Shown: positions 57,386 to 64,000 of the stretch, piece after piece
How the letters are laid out: every line of letters starts with the position of its first letter
Position numbering within the stretch: position 1 is the stretch's first letter
Assembly: GCF_043290135.1 (NCBI RefSeq)
Contig: NC_134701.1
Location: 101,902,702-101,966,701, forward strand
Reading direction: 5' to 3'
DNA length: 64,000 bases
From: Rhipicephalus microplus
Lineage: Eukaryota > Arthropoda > Arachnida > Ixodida > Ixodidae
Position numbers and translations under genes: made by a program
Notes under the pieces: model-generated
What the model was told of the DNA's origin: nothing
What the model saw: the letters and a program-made list of their open reading frames with translations, nothing else
The model's database searches: none

Positions 57386-57951
57386 TGTACAAAAAAGAGA
57401 AACGGATTTGGCATGTTGCTCACAGGCCAGCCGACGTGCCCACTGAAGTGGTAGGATGGGGACGGTCTTCTTATATGCTGCTCCGTTGATGTCGATCGCC
57501 CAGGGGGCGGTGTCCACCAGCGGTTGTCGGCGAAAGTCGTTCCATGTGCGCATGCGTCTTCAGTCTTCGCTGCCGCGATGACTAAACGTAGTGCATCTTG
57601 CTGTGCGCCGGCCTCCGATGATATGCCGAGCAGCAGGAACTGTACAAAAAAGAGAAACGGATTTGGCATGTTGCTCACAGGCCAGCCGACGTGCCCACTG
57701 AAGTGGTAGGATGGGGACGGTCTTCTTATATGCTGCTCCGTTGATGTCGATCGCCCAGGGGGCGGTGTCCACCAGCGGTTGTCGGCGAAAGTCGTTCCAT
57801 GTGCGCATGCGTCTTCAGTCTTCGCTGCCGCGATGACTAAACGTAGTGCATCTTGCTGTGCGCCAGCCTCCGATGATATGCCGAGCAGTAGGAACTGTAC
57901 AAAAAAGAGAAACGGATTTGGCATGTTGCTCACAGGCCAGCCGACGTGCCC
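57386..57951 (-). repeat. 255-bp tandem units upstream of LINE-7 ORF1
   Basis: Units start TGTACAAAAAAGAGAAACGG at 57,386, 57,641 and 57,896, an exact period of 255 bp. The two full copies differ at only a few bases (for example GCCGG versus GCCAG). The third is cut at 57,951. The period is divisible by three, so the minus-strand frame 57,960-57,052 runs through all copies. Each unit encodes SNMPNPFLFFVQFLLLGISS, a signal-peptide-like stretch, and carries a GCGCATGCG element. They resemble promoter monomers of other LINEs. Confidence 0.88.
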
Positions 57952-57959
57952 AAGTAGCA

Positions 57960-60900
57960 AGAAAAGGCAGCATAGTCGGCAGTGACATCTCTGCTCTTAA
58001 TTGTTTTTTGTTACCTTGTTACCAACGTGCGCGCAGTGAAGCTATGTATGCAATTTTAGAAATCGTCGCTCTATTTGTTTGATCTGTTAATTCGTGCTAA
58101 ACTTCTTCCTCAATACAAAATAGTGCTTGTTAGCTCATATATAAGGCGCGTTTTCGAAAACCTAGTAAATGTCAATTTAGCCTCCCCAGTATTCTTTGCG
58201 CGATGATGGCTCGGTATTTGCACACCTAACATCATCAGACGTATGCGTGGTTCGTAATTTTTTTTGTTTCAGCGCTAAAAGCCAACGTTTTCGACAAGCC
58301 GTCCATGCCGCGGCGAATTTCGTAGGTTTTTTGGTGAGCACCTAAAGCATATTCGGGAACAAGTGCTGAATAATTGCATTGGATACATTGAAATACCAAA
58401 ATACTGCGGGGGAAAAATTCTGAAAGTCTCCTAAGCTTTGCAGAATATCCTCTCAGGTATAGTTTTATACTTTTTGTTCAGAGAACTTGTATTTTTGGGG
58501 AGGGCTAATGTGAAATTTAGATTGTATCTTTAGCAAAAACGTTTGTTCCAGGTGTTGGATGCTTGAAAGTGCTACAGCGAGTTTGCTTCCTGGTAAAGCT
58601 CCACTAATTTCTAAAGATTGTGCTCTGCTCACAGTTCTGCTCCTGTATTGTTGTGCCATGTGTGGACATCTCAGTAATCAATACTAACTCCACAAAAGAC
58701 ACAAAGCTCGTTTAAAATATTCGTCGGCTGCCAAATATTGTAATCCTTACGAGCCAATATTCCACTGTCGATAAAAACGCTGTCGTTGCATTATTTCTCG
58801 CCATAAAAAATGAACGCGATAACTTTATAAAAAAGTTGAACTATTAATTTGGCATTACACCATTTTTATTGGATTTTCTTAAGTTTTAGACAAGAAATTA
58901 TTTCTCAAGGTTGTTTTATTCACGTCTTTTTCCTCCTTTTTCGAACAGATCGCTCTCTATTACAGTTCTGCGTAATTGTGAGTGTGGATTTTTAGCAGAA
59001 ATATTTGACAAAATTTTGGTCTTTTACGCACATAACTGTTCCAGATGTAGGAATAAATAAGTTGCGCCAAAGCGTGCGCATAGGCAACTCATTGTTACGA
59101 AATAAACGCTAAACCCAGTTTGTTACCGTGATAAACGTTTTCTCTTTTGAGGGTGATGTTTCCAAGTGCTCATTAAATGTTACATTGTGCCTATTTGCAA
59201 GGCGCTGTGACCCCGCTGTCATTGGAATCTCTCTAATACATCGGATAGGCGATATATGCCCCTATTATGAGCGAAATACAAGTATCAAACACACTGAGCG
59301 CCACTCTCGCATAAGCAGAAGCTGTCTCAGTTATTTCCACTTGCCTCTAATGCGGGTCACATCGATGACGTCTACAGCAGATCGAGCGTATAAGTCTCAA
59401 AACATCTGCTTCGGCCGATCCGTGAAAGGGGATTACAACGGCGGCGCATCTGTACTGTGTCTTTGTGGATGGGCACCCCTCCTCTCCGGCACTCCTCTTT
59501 TCCGTCCTTCTCTTCTCAAGAGAGAAAGAGAGATGAAATATTTAGAGGAAGACCATGAGAGATCTCCATGCCAGCATAGCTGCTTCGCCAGTACGAAAAG
59601 AAATCGATGACGCGCCCTTCACAAGCGGGATTCTCTCTTGCGGGTGTCGGAATCAGCCGCTGTCGCCTGGAACATTCATGAACTTTTGCTCCCAATGACG
59701 GTCGGCGTGTTGGTGTAGCGGTAATGGCCATGTTCACTGAAAAAACACCGCAGTGCATTCGTAGAGTGTGATGTTGTACCTTCCCTATTGAAAAAAATGA
59801 CATCGCCGGCTTGATGCCAGTACGGTTTTGGCACTGGTACACGCTGGAGACACTGGCAGACGCCGGTATTTAGTGGTACTTCGCTGGGCGCCCTGGGAAA
59901 TAACTGTGTTGCACTGGCAGGGGTGCTGGCTTAACTGTCTTCTACTACATTTCTCATTTCTCATAACCAATGTCGGTCAGAGCTTTTCTCAAGAGAGAGC
60001 TGCACAGGGAACCTGAGAAAGACTTCAGTAAACATATTCTTCGCCTGAGCCGAGAGGATCACTCTTCAGTAAAGCTGTCACCTATTGCACAAAGCTGCCA
60101 TTGGCAAAGTCGTCTCCTGTGGTGGGAGAAACAAGTACCACAAAAGAGCGTCTAGTGTTTGTAAATAAAATAGGACACCTGGCTGACCAACTATTAGCCG
60201 TTCAGTAGGCCCGTGAAGTGACCGACAGGCAACGGTTCCGACGTGGATGTCGGCCGCTGCGCACTAACGCACATCTTGCAGGGCCACAATTTTCACAACC
60301 AGCCACCATCAGTCGATGGAGAGATGGCTTAAAGTGTGACAAAAAGCCATCATCTATTGCCCCCCCCCCCCCCTTCCCTGCAACGGCAACTGCTTTTGGA
60401 ATCGCTACCAATTTGAAAACAGAACGCGCACGAGTCCATTCAAAGCCTCTGTTTCAACGCGAAATGCGCTCGGAGGGCCACTCAGCCATGACTTGCTATT
60501 AGAAAAATTTAGTTGTGATATACTGGCCTTCGAAGACAGCGGGGTTCATTGGGAGAGGCCGCCAACCCTATAGCTTGACGATTGTGCCATCGATGGCATC
60601 GGTGCGCTTTAGGATAAATCATCAATGCTTTTCATATGTCACCTACTGGCAGCGCGCCTTTTCTAGCCATGGCACAAAAAGATGTGTCAAAGGACTTTGT
60701 TTCCCATTGCTTCTCGAGCCACCTAAACTCATTTTGTAGGGAAAAAAAGAAAAAAAAGTACGACACACCCGTGTCTAGCACAGTATTGCGATAGAATTGA
60801 CACACCGTAAAAGTTTTTGTCTACTGAGAGACTAATATAGTTCGCAATCGTATCTCTATACAGCTATAAAAATACCTAAAAGTATCTTTGAGGAACTGTC

Positions 60901-62077
60901 GCGCTAAACGTATATTGCGATAATGTCTATCTCTGTGACGGAGTCATTGTCTTTTTTGAAAAGGAAGTACATACATTATAGTGGAATGCACAGAAAAAGT
61001 GTCTGTAGATCTTTCTGCGCCTTAAGTTCACAGGGACAATTTATTCGTTGTAATACACTTCGCGCCACGTACGCACTACTCGGCGGTACTTACTTGTTAT
61101 GAGGCTCTCAGCTTCTCGTCCCAGCGGACATAAAACGAGGGCCTGAAACGACCGTCGCTGCCGGAACACAATGGCCTCACGAAATAGTGGCTCTGACAGC
61201 ATTTTATGGTCTATAGACACCGCGGGAAGATTTTGCAGAAGCCCATATATTACCGTGATGCCTCGCCAAGAAGGGAAAGACGTTTCATGATCTTCAGTCG
61301 CACTTTCTTAGTCTTGGAATAAAAAAAATTCTAGTCTCTCCTTCATAGAAATCGGTATAATACAAATTTTAATATGTCTTTAGAGAACCAGTTCCATGTT
61401 TGCTGTGCATTGATATAATGAGCTTGTGCAATGTCTATCAGTGTTTACATGTACGGTAGACCATTTAGCGATGATGCATCCACGATTAAACTTAGTGATA
61501 TATCTCTATCCCGATGACTAAGCTCCTTGAATTGTGGTGAAACACACCTTTGTGGATATAGAAAGTGGTAGCTGTCACAGTTCACGATGAGAGTGGTATC
61601 AGAGTCTCTGGTGTGGCATCCACAAGAGAGCGACTGTTTGAACGTCAAACTTGGACTAAGGTCACCTTCTCGCGGCACGCTACAAATATATTTAACACAA
61701 CTGCACGACTAGACGCAAACGCAAAGCATGTAGTGTCCTTCCGTTGGCCGGTCGCATGTCTCCGCGGAGTAAGCGTAAGTGGGGAACGCTGAGTTGCAGC
61801 CTGGCAATAGCTAGGTGAAGCACGCCAGCATCGCCGTGCTCTTTCATGGTAGGTATTGAAGCTAGAAGCGACGCCGATGATTCACGACACTCTGGTAAGG
61901 CGGTGGGTGCAAGCGTGTACAAGCGTGCACTTCTATTGAAAAGACGCTGACTGTGACATACGTGTGGAAACACCGTTTTGAAGAAAGTAATTGTGGTTGC
62001 CATGGCTATGATTCATTACGTCACTTTGCCAAGGGTACTGGCAAAGTACAGTGTTAGATATAAAACACGTATAAATG
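57960..62077. other. No recognisable gene
   Basis: Short frames only; the longest is 160 aa at 59,128-59,610 without motif. A C homopolymer of about 14 lies at 60,361-60,374. The segment GTTGGTGTAGCGGTAATGG at 59,711 resembles an A box, but no B box follows at the right distance. Confidence 0.5.
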
Positions 62078-62165
62078 CCGTGGTGCCGTTGGTAGCATGC
62101 TCGGCATTTGTTAACATCGGTAGATAAGTCGTGAGTTAGAGACCCGTTGCCGGAATATTTTTTCT
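62078..62165 (+). repeat. Possible tRNA-derived SINE head
   Basis: GTGGTGCCGTTGGTAGCATG (A-box-like) and TCGTGAGTTAGAGACCC (B-box-like) are spaced like a tRNA-derived SINE promoter. No body match to Ruka is seen. Confidence 0.35.
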
Positions 62166-62269
62166 TTTGCTTCTCACATGGCGTATTATTTCAACATCAT
62201 TTCTGTGACGAAAATATGAGACTGAAGTCTTGGTGTGTCCTGCGTAAAACACCTTCATGTTAAAAAAAA

Positions 62270-62430
62270 TCTACGCAACTACACAAAGTGCGCCAGGATG
62301 AACGGCTGAAGCAAGATCATAAGGTCTATAATTTCTACGTTGAAATCACCTGCTAGTATGAAGGATTTATGTGTTTGTACGTGTAGGTGCTACATATACT
62401 TATGTCAAAATAAAGATCGACAATAGTGTA
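62270..62430 (-). pseudogene. LINE endonuclease fragment
   Basis: Minus-strand reading gives KSFILAGDFNVEIIDL, containing the GDFN motif of LINE endonucleases, near 62,360-62,310. Flanking sequence is too decayed to assign a clade. Confidence 0.5.
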
Positions 62431-62599
62431 TTATTAGGCTTTTTTAATCCCACATCCATGCACCTTCTCCTGACAGGCAACGCACGGACAAACCCCTCTT
62501 CTAAGGTGCTTCGCACCGAAAAAAAAGGGTAACATTTCTTACAAAATTGTGGTCAAGCTGTGGAGTTCTTCGAGAAGCTAGAATGTGTATGGGTCACTG

Positions 62600-62657
62600 A
62601 ACATTATATGTAATAAATGAGAAGCATTTCTTAGCGAACTTTGTCGACTTTGAACGA

Positions 62658-62692
<35 letters not shown>

Positions 62693-63200
62693 CGCTTTTG
62701 CTTGGGTGCTCCCGTGGTCACCCCCTTAACACTGCGTGGACCTAAATTTGCATGTAAGGGTAAGATGGTTTGATGAATATGACACCCTGGTCAAGACATG
62801 AATATTGCCAGAATCCCGTCGCATGCGTCATCAAACAATTCCCGCCAGACAGTGGCACATACCCATAGGAGGGTATGTGTGGCTGGTATGCGGGTATGTG
62901 CCGCAGCTGATTAACACTCAATATCTACCTAGGAACGACGAAAACACACATTGGTAATTGTAACGCGCGAGCGGTAAGAAATACTCGACATCGGTAGCGT
63001 CGGCCCAACAAATGCAAAGAATAAATGTCAGGGTCTCAGCTTTATTCGAATCCAAGCATTCTGCGTGACAATGAAGCATTTAACCACACAGCTACACCAG
63101 GTCCTAAAAATACTTCTCAAATAGACGCTAATCTTTGTGAAACGTCAATAGTGGTTCCAGTGCTGCCAACCCAATTTTCTAAACATTACATATGTACTTT
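62600..63200 (-). repeat. Dispersed tick repeat with TATC tail (copy 2)
   Basis: The complement aligns with copy 1 at 3,570-4,185 through GAAGCATTTCTTAGCGAAC, the TATC run (62,655-62,692), TGGTCACCCC, the GTGGCACATACCC block, CGACGAAAACACAC and a tRNA-like segment near 63,050-63,110 (GGTGTAGCTGTGTGGTTAA on the minus strand). The palindromic block is larger here, with three GGGTATGTG half-sites. Confidence 0.7.
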
Positions 63201-64000
63201 TTTAATGCAGCTGTCACGTCAGGTAAACGCAAATTGGCGTTCTTTACCATGTGCGGAAGCTGATGTATGTAGCAGTGTCCAGGGCCAGCGTCATCGCGGG
63301 CATCAGCGCTTCATATCAGCTTCTGGTGTTCCTAATACGCATGTTCGAGTTGGCATTGTTGCCCAACTGCAAACAACTACTTATATAAACATCTACAACT
63401 TTCCAACATATATCTGTGCGTGCAAATTTTGTACATATATTTAGCGTCATTTGATGACGTTTCGCTCAACAAAAAAATTGCAACATAGTCACTTCCCTTC
63501 ACATGCTTCGCATAACTTCGTCTTCAAAGTACGTGGGACCTGCCGATATTTTTTATATCTATCACACCAGTCCTTCGTTCTATTTTACGACTACCCGGTA
63601 CAAGTACTATTGCGATGTGTTATGATCTATGTGTACGCAATAAATACATGAAAATAAAAATACTTTATTATATACAAGGTATGTATTGTTGCATGCTGCG
63701 TCCTTATTTGCGTGTTTACCGATGTCACTGATATCATTCGTTACCGGTGCAGACAAGAAGGCGCGACACACTCATAATAAATATTGATACTCGAAAGCTT
63801 GTAGGTTGAAAGGTCGTGTTGGTCCAAGCACTGTAGTGCATATACAACTAATGGTAGGGAACACAGCGTGCAGGTGTATTTAGTGTGGTACCTGACTTCC
63901 TTCTTAACTGAATGTTAAGGTATACGCAAAGTATCACGCCTGATGTTTACGTTCAGAACGCATAGGGTAAAAAACTAGCACTTTTTCTGAAATAACGGCA
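63201..64000. other. No recognisable gene
   Basis: The plus frame from 63,025 to 63,444 starts inside the dispersed repeat and has no motif. The remainder is AT-rich without signature. Confidence 0.5.

Larger units (their letters stand above)
56538..57420 (-). pseudogene. LINE-7 ORF1 with 2A motif, coiled coil and RRM-like domain (one frameshift)
   Basis: A candidate start MPNPFLFFVQ lies at about 57,414 in the last partial tandem unit. A hydrophobic region (SVFLACLVTQNFVVSLLML) leads to GDIESNPGP. After the 2A come LLDELLTGQRNIQTRLEAIE, continuing as a heptad-like coiled coil, and an A7 run at 57,083-57,089 where the frame shifts by one base. The rest (57,071-56,538) reads RRNNIIVFGIPEDE and ILKLFDYREKEEVL, similar to the RNA-binding domain of L1-type ORF1 proteins, then a basic tail with two copies of a 14-residue KRIP-KKG-GSQ unit. 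Probable role: RNA binding and chaperone. Confidence 0.8.
53277..57951 (-). mobile_element. LINE-7: nearly intact CR1-like LINE with 2A motif and 5' tandem units
   Basis: On the minus strand two and a fraction 255-bp units are followed by ORF1 (with 2A, coiled coil and an RRM-like domain), ORF2 (endonuclease plus RT, no RNase H) and a 3' UTR ending in AAATAAATAAAT at 53,277-53,300. Lesions are few: one extra base in an A run in ORF1, one frameshift and one stop in ORF2. AAGTA occurs on both sides (53,272-53,276 and 57,952-57,956) as a possible short target duplication. This is the youngest-looking LINE in the window. Confidence 0.9.

Noticed and set aside
57524..57985. Two nearly identical plus-strand frames starting MSAKVVPCAHASS
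   Set aside because: They are antisense shadows of the 255-bp tandem units; duplication of the frame follows from duplication of the DNA.
59705..59770. SINE promoter (GGTGTAGCGGT)
   Set aside because: No B box at suitable distance and no body match to Ruka.

Overview
The window looks like repeat-rich, intron- or intergenic-type DNA of a hard tick, most likely a metastriate ixodid. I infer this from family resemblance: two copies of a tRNA-derived SINE that I recognise as Ruka (45,355-45,556 + and 22,690-22,935 -), a ~148-bp satellite of a type I associate with Rhipicephalus-like ticks (25,720-26,760), and several I-clade and CR1-like LINEs plus a Ty3/Gypsy family of the kind that dominates tick genomes. 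No bacterial-style operon, rRNA, functional tRNA or CRISPR array is visible. No host protein-coding gene could be recognised. All coding sequence that can be named belongs to retrotransposons.

Layout. 1-3,560: no recognisable gene. 3,570-4,185: dispersed repeat with a perfect 32-nt palindrome and a GATA microsatellite; a partner copy lies in opposite orientation at 62,600-63,200 and a fragment at 23,521-23,690. 4,280-9,920: decayed I-clade LINE on + (LINE-1), ending in 12-bp tail repeats. 10,000-15,040: second, better preserved I-clade LINE on - (LINE-2), tail-to-tail with the first. 15,516-15,714: CA-rich microsatellite. 18,395-23,460: heavily decayed Gypsy element on + (Gypsy-A), with a Ruka SINE nested in its integrase. 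23,806-25,570: CR1/L2-like LINE remnant on - (LINE-3). 25,720-26,760: satellite array interrupted by a ~380-bp MITE-like insert. 26,865-27,165: LTR relic related to the Gypsy-A LTR. 27,319-32,600: I-clade LINE on - (LINE-4) with a triplet-repeat-rich ORF1 and a nested fold-back insertion flanked by a 12-bp duplication. 32,635-35,990: tandem and inverted copies of a dispersed tick repeat with minisatellite. 38,361-38,618: gag relic. 40,057-45,221: Gypsy-B on -, with all domains and few lesions. 49,900-51,040: 5'-truncated I-clade LINE on + (LINE-5). 51,670-52,985: LINE-6 remnant. 53,277-57,951: nearly intact CR1-like LINE on - (LINE-7). 57,960-64,000: mostly unassigned, with a small LINE endonuclease fragment and the partner of the first dispersed repeat.

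The most interesting object is LINE-7. Its ORF1 region carries a canonical 2A ribosome-skipping motif (GDIESNPGP) behind a hydrophobic leader. Upstream are in-frame 255-bp tandem units, each with its own ATG and signal-peptide-like hydrophobic stretch. This architecture could yield dually targeted ORF1 products, and the repeated units could act as promoter monomers. Two other objects deserve attention. Gypsy-B has a G GGT TTT heptamer in the exact gag register inside its -1 gag/pro overlap. The 138-bp fold-back insertion in LINE-4 looks like a captured self-primed cDNA.

The elements form nested and neighbouring layers: SINE in Gypsy-A, fold-back in LINE-4, MITE in satellite. The relative ages of some insertions can therefore be read from the sequence.
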